From Sycon ciliatum (lineage: Eukaryota; Porifera; Calcarea; Leucosolenida; Sycettidae), in the NCBI RefSeq assembly GCF_964019385.1, contig NC_088649.1, positions 15,584,647 to 15,648,646 on the forward strand: DNA of 64,000 nucleotides, written 5' to 3'. The position numbers were made by a program, and so were the translations under genes. Under the pieces are notes generated by a model. That model worked only from the letters and a program-made list of their open reading frames with translations, did no database searches and had not been told where the DNA came from. This document shows, one piece after another, positions 1 through 11,690 of the stretch; the first letter of the stretch is position 1; every line of letters begins with the position of its first letter.

Positions 1-2637
1 ATCAACGCTGAGGTCAGCCGCTTTGATCAAGTCATCGATGATTTGGAGTCGCCGGTGAACCACCACCTTGTTCAGCCCACTGACTTTGATTCGCTTCAAG
101 TGGCCGAAAAGCGAGCTCAGCCAGCCATAAACGGTCTTGGAGTCGGTCAAGACCTTCACCTTGCGCACATTCCACTCAACCGCCAAACTCAGGCCCTTGA
201 TGACCGCCTCGAGCTCTGATAGGTTGATGTGGCGAGTGTCGTTCTTCAGTCTCAGCCAGCATTGGTCCTCTACCACTCGGCCGTCGACTTCCAGGGCCAC
301 GCCATAGGCGATACTCGAGGCATCACACCAGATCTTCCAGGAGTGTTCCTCGCCGCTTGGAACGCTCCAAGCACCATGAACTGGGTCTTCCTTCAGCACC
401 CGAGCCATGACGTCACGACACAACACCTGCAACTCTTCTGGAACCGGCTCATCCCATGCATCAGTCAGACAGGCCAAACGACGGAGCCAGCTTGACATCG
501 GCCGCAGCCAGCGACACACAGGATAATGCGCCGTCAGGGCGCCACACCAGCGAAAGATGCTACGCTTCGTCAGCACAGCAGGAATATCAATGGATGTCGG
601 GTCACGACGATCCCATCGCAGCTGGTCTCCCTCAGCATCAATCTTCAGGCCAAGCACGCACGCCTCCTCAAGCTTCACAGGCGGCTTCGTTGGTAGACCA
701 TACCGTTGCAGAGAGGCAGCCAGCTCCTTGGTCTGATGGCGTGGTGTCAGGATGTCATCCACATAGTTGTCAGTTGCCGGAAAGTCCTTCGTAACCCACC
801 GGACAATAGCATCCATGACTTTTGGTGCGATTGAAAGGCCGAACCCCATGCGCTGCATGACAAACTTCTGACCTTTCCAAGCCACCACCTGAAACCGCTG
901 CAAGGCAGGCTGTACACGCACGTTCAGGAAGGCCTTCCGAATATCCAGGATATCCATAGCATCGCCGCACTGGCGCCATTTCCGAAGCTTCTCTTCACAT
1001 GCTGGTGCATCCAGGCCCGGATGAGACACAATGAGACTGTTCAGCGCGCGATAATCCAGACAGGGGCGGACCGGAGTGGACACTTTGTGCTCTTGACACA
1101 CTGCCAGCAGAGGCAAAACACCGCCAATCTCGCCGTGCGAGCCTTCGTCATAAGGAACTAGCCATCCTTGATCAATCCAATTTTGGACCTCGGTGACGAA
1201 CTTCACCTCCTGATCATCCGATAATCCTTGGCGGGAATACTCGCCGATGCCTGTACCGATAGGTGAACTTGGAGCAGCTCCGTCGCACCATTTCCAAGTG
1301 ACTTCCCAGAAGCCTTTCTCGGGGTCGAACATCACTTCACAGTCACTCATCTCCAACGTGACCTTGTCTCCATCCTGTCGGACCTGAACGTGGCGTGGCA
1401 AGTGCTCTTCATTGCTGATCTTACTCTCGACTGCAGCCACGACTGGCCTCGTTCCGAACACAGCACCAGTTAGCTGGCCGTCACTCTCTGAATACTCCAG
1501 AGCAACACCACCGGCCGATGAGATCACGTCAAGACCAATCAGCATGTCAGAGCGAACCACGTCCAGAGAATCAACTACCAGAAACTTGGCCTTGATTTTC
1601 GGCAGGTACACATTGTTGTCATCACGGGAGACAGTCAGCTCCACAGTGCCAGTGATATCGAGTGAGTTGCCGTTAATAGCCGTGATCATGTCCTCACCCG
1701 ACGGCTTGCAGACAGGCACAGACAGTGTACGCACCGCAGCAGAAGACACTAGGGAGCGACTCGAGCAAGAGTCAATGGCTGCCTTCAGCCTGGTCCGCTC
1801 TCCATTGACCGACACGAAGACTTTCGGCAGGCCACCACGACGCCTGGCAACGAGGGCAAGACATGCATCATCTTCGCACTCTGCAGCAGCGACATCTGGT
1901 GATACTGCAAATGCATTGGCACCTGCACCAGGAGTCCTGCCACTCACTTGTCCTTCGGATTTGGCCTCAGGACAGTGCCTCTTGATGTGACCAAATCGCT
2001 TACATCTGAAACACTGCACCTTCTTCTTCTTGGGGCAGTCCCTCCTCAGGTGGCCAGTTTCTCCGCACAGGTAGCATACTCTGCTGTCTCCTGGCTCAGG
2101 TCCTACGGCAGACGCGCTGACACCAGGCTCATCCGCCACTGCAAGGAGAGCACGTGCTTGCTTCGTCAGCTGTGTCATCGTGGGATCCCCACTAGCCGCC
2201 GCGCTGAGGCGCAGCTGATTTGCAAATCGACGAGGCAGACCTGACAAGAACTGCTCGACGAGCACCGGGTCTTTTCCATCTGCTGCTTCCTTGTGGCCAC
2301 TACGCGTCAACAAAAGGCGCAAGTCAGATGCATAAACATCAACAGTTTCATCTTCCCGCTTCCGACGTCGCACAAACTGGGAGTACGCCTCCCTCGACGA
2401 GCAGGCGAACGACTCCTCAAGCCGTGCCTTCACCTTATCCTCGTCCTCCTGATCCGCAGTAGCCATTTGTCTCCACACCGTAAAGGCATCGCCAGATAGA
2501 TACAGAGGCACATGCGCCATTCGCTCCTTGCCTGTGCTCCATTTCTGAATTTTTCCCACGACCTGGAACTTCTGCCAGAACTCTTCCAAGTCCTCCTGGC
2601 CACTAAATGCGCGCAACGCGCCTTCTGCTTTCGCCAT
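1..2637 (-). CDS. gag-pol polyprotein of an LTR retrotransposon, partial (runs off window start)
   Basis: From the ATG at 2637 the minus strand stays open to base 1, at least 879 codons. Seen in order: a gag-like region; two CCHC zinc knuckles (CYLCGETGHLRRDC and CFRCKRFGHIKRHC); an aspartic-protease-like region with core IDSCSSRSLV and later DMLIGLDVI; reverse transcriptase with CLDYRALN, MGFGLSIAP and the catalytic box NYVDDIL near 765; and RNase H with acidic residues in WCDAS, SELEA and TDSKT. An integrase, if present, lies outside the window. The YVDD box differs from the LDD usual in Ty3/gypsy chromoviruses, so I leave the clade open (Ty3/gypsy-like or BEL-like). The protease has D-S-C where D-[ST]-G is expected. 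No stop or frameshift is visible, so the copy looks young. Confidence 0.88.
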   Translation of the reverse strand, partial: MAKAEGALRAFSGQEDLEEFWQKFQVVGKIQKWSTGKERMAHVPLYLSGDAFTVWRQMATADQEDEDKVKARLEESFACSSREAYSQFVRRRKREDETVDVYASDLRLLLTRSGHKEAADGKDPVLVEQFLSGLPRRFANQLRLSAAASGDPTMTQLTKQARALLAVADEPGVSASAVGPEPGDSRVCYLCGETGHLRRDCPKKKKVQCFRCKRFGHIKRHCPEAKSEGQVSGRTPGAGANAFAVSPDVAAAECEDDACLALVARRRGGLPKVFVSVNGERTRLKAAIDSCSSRSLVSSAAVRTLSVPVCKPSGEDMITAINGNSLDITGTVELTVSRDDNNVYLPKIKAKFLVVDSLDVVRSDMLIGLDVISSAGGVALEYSESDGQLTGAVFGTRPVVAAVESKISNEEHLPRHVQVRQDGDKVTLEMSDCEVMFDPEKGFWEVTWKWCDGAAPSSPIGTGIGEYSRQGLSDDQEVKFVTEVQNWIDQGWLVPYDEGSHGEIGGVLPLLAVCQEHKVSTPVRPCLDYRALNSLIVSHPGLDAPACEEKLRKWRQCGDAMDILDIRKAFLNVRVQPALQRFQVVAWKGQKFVMQRMGFGLSIAPKVMDAIVRWVTKDFPATDNYVDDILTPRHQTKELAASLQRYGLPTKPPVKLEEACVLGLKIDAEGDQLRWDRRDPTSIDIPAVLTKRSIFRWCGALTAHYPVCRWLRPMSSWLRRLACLTDAWDEPVPEELQVLCRDVMARVLKEDPVHGAWSVPSGEEHSWKIWCDASSIAYGVALEVDGRVVEDQCWLRLKNDTRHINLSELEAVIKGLSLAVEWNVRKVKVLTDSKTVYGWLSSLFGHLKRIKVSGLNKVVVHRRLQIIDDLIKAADLSVD

Positions 2638-3701
2638 CCTTAGTTACTTGATTTTCGGCAGGTACACATTGTTGTCATCACGGGAGACAGTCAGCTCCAC
2701 AGTGCCAGTGATATCGAGTGAGTTGCCGTTAATAGCCGTGATCATGTCCTCACCCGACGGCTTGCAGACAGGCACAGACAGTGTACGCACCGCAGCAGAA
2801 GACACTAGGGAGCGACTCGAGCAAGAGTCAATGGCTGCCTTCAGCCTGGTCCGCTCTCCATTGACCGACACGAAGACTTTCGGCAGGCCACCACGACGCC
2901 TGGCAACGAGGGCAAGACATGCATCATCTTCGCACTCTGCAGCAGCGACATCTGGTGATACTGCAAATGCATTGGCACCTGCACCAGGAGTCCTGCCACT
3001 CACTTGTCCTTCGGATTTGGCCTCAGGACAGTGCCTCTTGATGTGACCAAATCGCTTACATCTGAAACACTGCACCTTCTTCTTCTTGGGGCAGTCCCTC
3101 CTCAGGTGGCCAGTTTCTCCGCACAGGTAGCATACTCTGCTGTCTCCTGGCTCAGGTCCTACGGCAGACGCGCTGACACCAGGCTCATCCGCCACTGCAA
3201 GGAGAGCACGTGCTTGCTTCGTCAGCTGTGTCATCGTGGGATCCCCACTAGCCGCCGCGCTGAGGCGCAGCTGATTTGCAAATCGACGAGGCAGACCTGA
3301 CAAGAACTGCTCGACGAGCACCGGGTCTTTTCCATCTGCTGCTTCCTTGTGGCCACTACGCGTCAACAAAAGGCGCAAGTCAGATGCATAAACATCAACA
3401 GTTTCATCTTCCCGCTTCCGACGTCGCACAAACTGGGAGTACGCCTCCCTCGACGAGCAGGCGAACGACTCCTCAAGCCGTGCCTTCACCTTATCCTCGT
3501 CCTCCTGATCCGCAGTAGCCATTTGTCTCCACACCGTAAAGGCATCGCCAGATAGATACAGAGGCACATGCGCCATTCGCTCCTTGCCTGTGCTCCATTT
3601 CTGAATTTTTCCCACGACCTGGAACTTCTGCCAGAACTCTTCCAAGTCCTCCTGGCCACTAAATGCGCGCAACGCGCCTTCTGCTTTCGCCATCCTTAGT
3701 T
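1591..3701 (-). repeat. exact tandem duplication, 1,056-bp period, inside gag/protease
   Basis: Bases 1591-2646 and 2647-3701 are the same sequence in the same orientation; their translations are identical wherever I compared them. The repeat runs from just before the gag start codon into the protease region. The period is a multiple of three, but the junction reads AAG TAA CTA AGG ATG on the minus strand, so the upstream copy stops exactly where the second copy's own start begins. It could be a real rearrangement or an assembly duplication. Confidence 0.95.
2644..3693 (-). CDS. duplicated Gag plus protease fragment (upstream copy)
   Basis: A 349-residue ORF from the ATG at 3693 to a TAA at 2644-2646. 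The frame stays open 41 codons further upstream, but that part overlaps the primer-binding-site-like sequence, so the internal Met (MAKAEGAL) is the likely start. It has the helical gag-like region, a lysine-rich linker with two CCHC knuckles, and the first part of the protease including IDSCSSRSLV. It lacks the rest of the protease and all of pol, and ends at the duplication junction. If transcribed from the LTR it would give a Gag-like protein without pol, while the second copy starts the complete gag-pol frame. Confidence 0.85.
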   Translation of the reverse strand: MAKAEGALRAFSGQEDLEEFWQKFQVVGKIQKWSTGKERMAHVPLYLSGDAFTVWRQMATADQEDEDKVKARLEESFACSSREAYSQFVRRRKREDETVDVYASDLRLLLTRSGHKEAADGKDPVLVEQFLSGLPRRFANQLRLSAAASGDPTMTQLTKQARALLAVADEPGVSASAVGPEPGDSRVCYLCGETGHLRRDCPKKKKVQCFRCKRFGHIKRHCPEAKSEGQVSGRTPGAGANAFAVSPDVAAAECEDDACLALVARRRGGLPKVFVSVNGERTRLKAAIDSCSSRSLVSSAAVRTLSVPVCKPSGEDMITAINGNSLDITGTVELTVSRDDNNVYLPKIK

Positions 3702-3712
3702 CCTCCCCGCAG

Positions 3713-3730
3713 TCCCGGGTTTCGGCACCA
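3713..3730 (-). other. primer-binding-site-like sequence
   Basis: The minus strand reads TGGTGCCGAAACCCGGGA, 19 bases before the gag ATG. The leading TGG (complement of a tRNA CCA end) and its place between the LTR end and gag are those of a retrotransposon PBS. I did not assign the primer tRNA. Confidence 0.65.
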
Positions 3731-3735
3731 GAAAC

Positions 3736-3850
3736 TGTAGTGGAATGATGGCAAAGCCCCTGTGACCCAACCCAAGCGGCCACACCACCAAGACGTTTTA
3801 TGCTATTGGGTATCATTCATGGCTAGACCTAACACTGTATGCACGTGACA
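3736..3850 (-). other. possible end of the 5' LTR
   Basis: The minus strand ends CCACTACA five bases before the PBS-like site, a typical LTR 3' end (CA). The outer boundary is not clear and the partner LTR is outside the window, so the extent is tentative. Beyond it, 3850-4140 shows nothing I recognise. Confidence 0.35.
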
Positions 3851-4142
3851 TGTCGCCAAGTTATTGTTCTAACCAGAGGAGTAATTGTCACCTTCAGCAG
3901 CATGGATCTAAGAGTAAGACTAAGACTGTATTCATCATCAGGCCACCCCACACACCACTAGCCGCAACGTCCAGCCGAGCTTGCTCCTCCGTGACAGCTG
4001 TGCGATGGCGGAAGGCCTCTCCGGTGACGGGCTGGAGGTGGGGTTCCACTGTCACGTTGTGAGCGACCTGCCTCAGAGCTCTGGCGGTACTGCGCCAACA
4101 TGTTTGCATATGAAAGAGGACCACGAGGGGAAAAGGTCGTCT

Positions 4143-7100
4143 CGCATTCTGTGTGTGATTATTGTGAGGTTTTGTGTGAAATTTTAATTTTCGGCTATCA
4201 CATTTCGTTAATTTCTTATTTTTTAGACGGGGTCCATGGACTAGAACACAATAACTTTTTTTAGAAAACTGCCATAAAGCAGTTTTTATTGCTATAATTT
4301 CTTTTGTTTTTTTTGGCTAAAGGATATAATTGTGTCACCAATGGAATGCCCAAATAAATGATGGCCTACATGTAGCGCCTCTACACGTTATTATTATTAT
4401 TTTATTTTTACTAGGGTGTTTCCCACAGACCTATGGTCTTCTTACGGGAGCCCCTATGTACGTGTATCATATCAAATTCAATACCGTAGTATACGCATTG
4501 ATGTGCAAGCCTTTTCTTGCAGAAAATGGAACTAGTCTTGCATACATGTATTCATGTTCTTCTGCAGGGGAATCATATGGGTCGTGGCGGTGATACTTTT
4601 TTTATACGCAAGTCATTCTGTGGATGTTGCAGAATTTCATGACTCTGTCATAAAATTGTCTTGCCTTTCAGAAAATTCAGGTGTCCACACCCTAAATCAC
4701 ATTTACTTGAGAATTGTAACCAGGTGCGTACCGCAGATGTTTTTGTTGATTCTGTGTTTATAATTGTAGTCATGGGTTGTCGTGATAAGGTCATCCGGCA
4801 TCATATTGTAGTGAAATCGTAATCCTGTTGATGTCGATAAAACTTTTGGAAGCAGTTCAATGACTTCAAAGTGTTACAAGTCCACGATTGTCTAAAAACA
4901 ACACAGCAAAGTAGGAACAATAAACATGTATTAAAATGTAAACAAATACATTGCTGAGTCCGACACCTCGTTCCAACAACTACACTGATCCTGAGGATAT
5001 AAGGGGCAAGGACATATGGTTGGAGGTACTGAGAGATAAACAAGGCACTCCACAATAATAACATGTTACACGACTTTGGAGGAGTATGAATGATATCCAC
5101 CAGTCAAACCTCTTTAGGACGAACATCAAGGGACCGATGGCATTTGCTCTGTGAGTTTGTCTTAACCCTATTTTATCACGAGTCAATACAATTATTTCTC
5201 CAATAGAGACACGAATAGATTTCTTCTACAGCGAAAGATTCGAAGCCAGACCAAACCATTGACTCGTCTTTTATGAAACAAATGAGTCACTGAACCTTTC
5301 TTTAGCAACATGACGGCAACTGAAACAACAACAGAGAAAATACGATACATGTACAGCACATTCTTGCAGGTACTACAAACAGATTGCAGATCGTAATTCT
5401 TTCTCTACCGGCACGCAACTTTATTTGAGGCAGTGCAATCTCGGCGCTACTCACAAATCAAACAGCCCAGACTCGAGTAAACAAATCCAATCGCCGAGAT
5501 TTTCACGAGACGAGACTGCACCCATTGGCTTGTTTCGTATGAAGCAAACAAGTCACTGAATGCATGAACCTCTCCATAATGGAGATTTTCCCTGATATGC
5601 GAATTTATTTGGCATACTAGTACTCGGCCAATGCGTCCTTGAACCTTTCCCTCCAGATTGGGAACTGCCAACGATGCTATGCCACTGCAAAATGCAGATT
5701 CTACCCTATGATCGGACCACGGAATGCCGGAAGTAATCATGACCAGTGCCTTACTTGTAACGTACCAATGTACAATTATAGCAATAAAAACTGCTTTATG
5801 GCAGTTTTCTAAAAAAGTTATTGTGTTCTAGTCCATGGACCCCGTCTAAAAAGTAAGAAATTAACGAAATGTGATAGCCGAAAATTAAAATTTCACACAA
5901 AACCTCACAATAATCACACACAGAATGAAAAGCTACATGTAAAAGACCTTTTCCCCTCGTGATACTCAGCATTTTTACCTCACAATAATCACTGTGACAC
6001 AACACTTGAAATGCTGCGTTCAACACTTGTAGTACTGCACCAACAATTGGCAACATGCATGTTATGCATGCATAGGAAAGAGGATCACGAGGGGAAAAGG
6101 TCTTTTACATGTAGCTTTTCATTCTGTGTGTGATTATTGTGAGGTTTTGTGTGAAATTTTAATTTTCGGCTATCACATTTCGTTAATTTCTTACTTTTTA
6201 GACGGGGTCCATGGACTAGAACACAATAACTTTTTTAGAAAACTGCCATAAAGCAGTTTTTATTGCTATAATTTCTTTTGTTTTTTTCTGTCACCAATCA
6301 ATGGAATGCCCTATATTACAAATACTATATCAATCAATATGTAAATTTAAACTAAATGATGGCCTTCACATCATATCAAGAGCACATAAAGGGTTTATGT
6401 ACATATCAATACCGTATTATACGCATTGATGTGCAAGCCTTTTCTTGCAGAAAATGGCATAATGCATGTTCTTCTGCGGGGAACCATGTGAGTATGTAGT
6501 GGTGGACCGTGGTGATACTTTTTTATACGGAGGTCATTCTGTGCATGTTGCTGTAGCAGAATTTCATGACTGTCATAAAATTGTCTTGCCTTTCAGATAT
6601 TTCAGATTTCCCCACCCTCGATCAGATTTATTTGAGAAATGTAACCAGGTGCGTGTCGCAGATGTTTTTGTTGATTCTGTGTTTATAATGGTTTATAATC
6701 ATGGGTTTTCGTGATAAGGTCATTCTGCATCATATTGCACTGAAATTGTAATCCTGTTGATGTCGATACAACTTTTGGAAGTAGTTCAATGACTTCAAAC
6801 TGTTAGTCCACGATTTTCTAAAACAACACAGCAAAGGAGGAACAATAAATATGACTGTATTAAAATGTAAACAAATACATTGCTGAGTCCGACACCTCGT
6901 TCCAACAACTAGTCGAACCTCTTTAGGACGAACACCAAGGGACCGATGGTATCTATTCTGTGAGTTTGTCTTAACCTATTTATAACTAATGAATACAATT
7001 ATTTCTCCAATAGACATACGAATAGATTTCTTCTACAGCGAAAGATTCTAAGCCAGACCAACTCATTGACTCGTCTCGTATGAAACAAATGAGTCTGAAC

Positions 7101-7525
7101 CTTTCTTTAGAAACCATGATGACGGCAACTGAAACAGCAACAGAGAAAGTACGATACATGTACAGCACATTCTTGCAGGTACATGTACTACAAACAGATT
7201 GCAGATCGTAATTCTTGCTTTGGCGGCACGAAACTTTATTTGGGGCAGTGCAATCTCGGCGGTACTCACAAATCAAACAGCCCAGACTCAAGTAAACAAA
7301 TCCAATCATACAAGTACAAGATCTTCACGAGACGAGACTGCACCCATTGGCTTGTTTCGTATGAAGCAAACAAATTACTGATCCTCTCCACAATGGAGAT
7401 TTTCCCTGATATGCGAATTTATTTTGCAAACTCGGTCAATGGGTCCTTGAACCTTTCCCTCCAGATTGGGAACTGCCAACGATAGTATGCCACTGACCAG
7501 TGCCTTACTTGTAACGTACCAATGT
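4143..7525. repeat. duplicated repeat block with an inverted copy between
   Basis: A motif of about 170 bp (from cattctgtgtgtgattattg to the poly-T/aaagcagttttta region) occurs forward at about 4145-4310, inverted at 5775-5930 and forward again at 6118-6290. The sequence after the two forward copies is also duplicated: 4490-5760 matches 6420-7510 in patches, for example the segment with gtcgtgataaggtcat at 4780 and its relative at 6705. No transposase or other coding sequence was recognised. It fits a transposon-derived segment duplicated locally. Confidence 0.75.
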
Positions 7526-7718
7526 ACAATGAATATGAGTATTTCGACAACACATCTTAAAAGCCTTACCGTCAAGAAGGTGAACTCGCCGCACGGTTCT
7601 TCGCACACTATAGACAAGGGCAAAGAGATAAAAATGGATCTAAATCCGAATAAAATCAGCACACGTTTCCGTGAATGAAAGGGTGAGCATAAGCAAAATG
7701 AATCGAAGGAAACAAAGA

Positions 7719-8192
7719 GATCCTGTCAGCTTTTCCATTATTAATTTTATTGCATTCCGCCTAAAATCAGCACACTTTTCGTAAATGAAAGAGTCAACAC
7801 AAGCAAATGAATCAAAGGGAACTGGTCAACTCACCTGTCATTGAGTAATATTCCGCGAAAGGAGGTCTCAGCAGCGCCGAAACGAAATAAGCCAGGCCAG
7901 GAGACGAAATATCCGAAACAGCTCATACAAGAAGCAGTTCCAAAGAAGGAAGTTAGTTCCTCGCGCATGCACATCCGAACGTTCGAACACGGACTGCACT
8001 GCAACACAATGTCTGCCGTGCGCGTGCACCGCACGCGGCTACCACCCGTTGGTAGATCTAATACCGAGCACCTTACGTAGAGACTTACGTAGCCTAAGTG
8101 AAATACCGAGCACCTTACGTAGAAACTTACGTAGCATAGCGGTGTCGTTTTTCTTGCCATGTGAACACAATAATAGAAAAGCTGACAGGATC
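7719..8192. mobile_element. MITE-like DNA element, copy 1
   Basis: Starts GATCCTGTCAGCTTTTCC and ends with the reverse complement of GATCCTGTCAGCTTTTC. The interior holds a tandem pair of segments containing gagcaccttacgtag. No transposase. It shares both ends and interior with the element at 8482-8946, about 755 bp away; the sequence between them (8200-8395) repeats 7525-7705, so a larger unit was tandemly duplicated. Confidence 0.75.
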
Positions 8193-8481
8193 GCTTTTCT
8201 AAATGAACATGAGCCTTTCGACAACACATCTAAGCCTCAGCAGCAAGATAAGCCTTACCGTCAAGAAGGTGAACTCGCGTTCTTCGCACACTGTTGGCAA
8301 GGGCAAAGAGATACGAATGGATCTAAATCCGAATAAAATCAGCACACGTTTCCGTAAATGAAAGGGTGAGCATAAGCAAATGAATCGAAGGAAGCTGGTC
8401 AATTCAGAGATCACCTGTCATTGAGTATCCCGTAAAAGGAGGCCTCGACAGCAGAAAAGTAAGTTAATAATATAGAAAAGA

Positions 8482-8946
8482 GATCCTGTCAGCTTTTCTA
8501 TTATTAATTTTATTGTATTCCACCTAAAATCAGCACACTTTTCGTAAATGAAAGAGTCAACACAAGCAAATGAATCAAAGGGAACTGGTCAACTCACCTG
8601 TCATTGAGTAATATTCCGTGAAAAGAGGTCTCAGCAGAGCCGAAGCGAAATAAGCCAGGACACGAAATATCCGAAACAGCTCATGCAAGAAGCAGTTCCA
8701 AAGAAGGAAGTAAGTTCCTCGCGTATGTACATCCGAAAACGGACTGCACTGCATGCAACACAATGTCTGCCGTGCACGTGCACAGCACGCGGCTACCACG
8801 CGTTGGTAGATCTAATACCGAGCACCTTACGTAGAAACTTACGTAGCCTAAGTGAAGTACCGAGCACCTTACGTAGAAACTTACGTAGCATAGCGGTGTC
8901 GTTTTTTCTGCCATGTGAACACAATAATAGAAAAGCTGACAGGATC
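8482..8946. mobile_element. MITE-like DNA element, copy 2
   Basis: Terminal inverted repeats GATCCTGTCAGCTTTTCTAT, extended outward by tagaaaag on the left and cgcttttcta on the right. About 465 bp, no coding sequence. Sister of 7719-8192. The stretch 8947-9230 after it holds nothing recognised. Confidence 0.78.
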
Positions 8947-9229
8947 GCTTTTCTAAATGACTCCCTGGCCAGAACGCCCCACCATCTCGTCCTTTCGGGG
9001 TCGTATTGTGGAGGTGGTCTCCTGTCTGTAGGTTTTACGACACGAACTTTGTATACATATTGCACGTTCTGCAGGCAATCCTATATCCGTAGCTTCGAGC
9101 GGACACGAGCTTCACACAAAAACCTGCTAATAGTGTGACCTTAGTGCTCACATCGTACGAACTTCGTTTCACTCTGCCATACGATTTGCCTTTCCCTGGC
9201 TGTAAAATCTGTCGCGGCCAAATCAAGGT

Positions 9230-11690
9230 GGGTTGCTCTTGCGGTACTTTACGGTATGTGCGCTAGCACCTATCTGTGTTCGGTGAATGATTTTGAATAT
9301 TTGCGCCCGACTTCAGGATAGTGAACATTGTGTGGATGTACCACAAGCGACTGCTAAATCGTCCCTCCATCCCAGGCTCAGTACAGGTATAAAAAAAGTG
9401 CCTACCCGTGTCTGGCAGGTTGCGAATGAAGACTTGTCTAGGTTGGACTGGTCATTACTTCATCGGCATTCTGATGTTGATGATGCCATTGTCCTGTTTG
9501 ATGCTTTACTACAGTCAGCACTCCATCGTCATCTGTTGCCTTACAAAGTTGTTCCGCGGACAGGAGACTACATTAGGCCTCATCCTACTATGCGGGATGC
9601 ATCCCGACCCTGGATCACTCTGGACCTCAAGTGTGCTGTGAAACTGAAGCGAGATTTGTATAGCATTTATAGGAAGTATCCAACCAGTGAAAACTTCATT
9701 GCCTTTAAGCGCAAGCGTAACGAAGTGAAATGTTTGTCACGTACCCTCCATCGTCGGTATGTACAGTCGGTTCATGCCACCCTGTCTTCCCATGATCGCC
9801 CTAGTCTCCATCAATTTCTCCGCCATCTTCGTAAGATCTGTAGTCGGGAGCCGATCCGATCAATGACAGCTTCAGACGGCACGGTAGCAACAGATCACGC
9901 AGACATAGCAGACATATTGAACACGCAGTTTACGTCGTTTGGACTTCCTGACGACCCTACGTGGCCTATACCACCACTCACCCCTTCACCCTCAATACCT
10001 GCCTGCGTCCCTCCTATCATTGTTGACTGGTACAGCCCAAGTGAGGAAATATCTCCGTAATCTGAAAACTGGCAAGTCCCCTGGTCAAGATGGAATTACC
10101 AACGAAGTTTGGAGAGCTCTTGCTCCGTCTGTTGCCTATCCTGTGTCAATTATCTTGAATATATCATTTCGCGAAGGGAAATTCCCAGCCATGTGGAAAC
10201 CTGCGGTAGTCGTGGCCACCTACAAAATTAGAGGACCACGCACCACCCCCCAGCAACTATCGCCCTATCTCATTGCTCTCTACTTTATCAAAAGTGTGCG
10301 AACGTGTTGTATATGACATCATTTATGATCATGTTCGCATTTCCCTGTCGCCAGCACAGTCGGGCTTTTTTCGGGGTGACTCCACCAGGTACCAGGTTAC
10401 CCGCCTCGTGCAAGACATCCACACCGCCCGGAACGCCCATACCCATGTTGGTTTAGTGTTCTTCGATCTTGCAAAGGCCTTCGACACTGTTTGGCACAGG
10501 GGTCTCTTAGCTAAGCTGTGAACAGTATATCGCATTGATGGCAAGGCTATCGGCTGGCTCTCATCGTATCTCTCTGACCGACATCAGCTTGTACGCCTCT
10601 CAACTGTGTTATCAGAGCCTTTACCCGTTACTTCTGGAGTCCCCCAGGGTTCAAACCTTGGGCCACTGCTATTTCTCCTGTATATTAATGACCTCCCCGA
10701 TATTGCCCCTGGTGTCAGCCTTTTCGCTGACGACACAGCTCTGCTTTGCTCCAATGCTTGCCCTATACGACTGCACGAAGCCATGCAAGATAGCATTGGC
10801 AAGGTTATAACCTGGATGCATGATTGGAAGTTGCAGCCAAACGTTGATAAAACGGCAGCTATGTACATTTCCCCTTCTTCCCCTTCCCTGCCACTTTGTT
10901 TTCCTTCTTCAAGTGTTGCTATTTGTATTGTTGAAGAGCATAAGCATCTTGGCGTTGTTATTGACTCTAAATTGTCGTGGTCACCCCATGTGCAGTATGT
11001 CTGCAAGCGCACAAGCTCCATCCTTGGGGCTCTTCAAGCCCACTGTAGACATCTTCCTCTTTCTTGCAAACGCTTGTTTCATCGTTGCTATATATTGCCC
11101 TTACTTGACTACTGTGATACTGCTTGGTCTGGCATAACTACTACTGTATTGAACAAGCTAGAAACCCATAACCGCATGCTCCTTAAAATCTTATTTAGCA
11201 AAGATCGTCGCTTTCCCTCCGCTAGCCTTTACGAAATTGCCAAGATCAGTCCCCTTTCCACTCGACATAAGTACCACCTCTGTGTTCTCATAAATAAAAT
11301 ATTGCTAAATAAAATACCCTTGCATATGCAGGCTTATAATTGGTTCTCCGAAACACGGAATACGCGGAACTCATTCAGTTTCCCACGCGCTGCCTCCACC
11401 CTATTCTCTAGATCCCCGGTCTTTGCTGGCTATGTGTTTTGGGCAACATTACCAACGCAGGCAAAGACCAGCACTTCGATGGATAATTTTGTTGCTAAAA
11501 TCTCTGCTCAATTATAGGTTTCATGTACTTCGAAGTATATCCTGCTGGTTTGTCTCCTCCTTTGCCTTCTTCGCCTTTTATTTGTATTATTTTATCTGTT
11601 TTACTGCTGTGGTTGGCTTTCACCCTTGTCTCAGTTTTACTGGCCGTCATCATGATGTGCTATGAGATAATGATATAAATACAAAATACC
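9230..11690 (+). mobile_element. 5'-truncated LINE (non-LTR retrotransposon)
   Basis: Contains the linker region and reverse transcriptase of a LINE but no endonuclease, so it is truncated at the 5' end. Its 3' sequence (about 11386-11690) is repeated almost unchanged at 13073-13425. The 3' end has no clear poly(A). Confidence 0.8.
9287..11517 (+). pseudogene. LINE reverse transcriptase, broken
   Basis: Reads in three stretches. 9287 to about 10030 is the region between endonuclease and RT. A frameshift near 10030-10045 leads into RT block GKSPGQDGITNEVW. A second shift in the C-run near 10245 leads to NYRPISLLSTLSKVCER. A TGA at 10519-10521 interrupts that frame, which then continues through TSGVPQGSNLGP, the catalytic VSLFADDTALL, and an RT C-terminal region to the stop at 11517. 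The domain order and the FADD box identify a non-LTR RT of the APE-endonuclease kind (Jockey/CR1-like). The lesions make it inactive as read. Confidence 0.85.

Noticed and set aside
1412..2499. Plus-strand ORFs opposite gag-pol
   Set aside because: Shadow frames of the retrotransposon; they repeat exactly in the duplicated copy because the DNA does.
10519..10521. TGA in the LINE RT as a recoded codon
   Set aside because: The same element has two frameshifts, and nearby elements have TAG stops as well; plain decay explains it.
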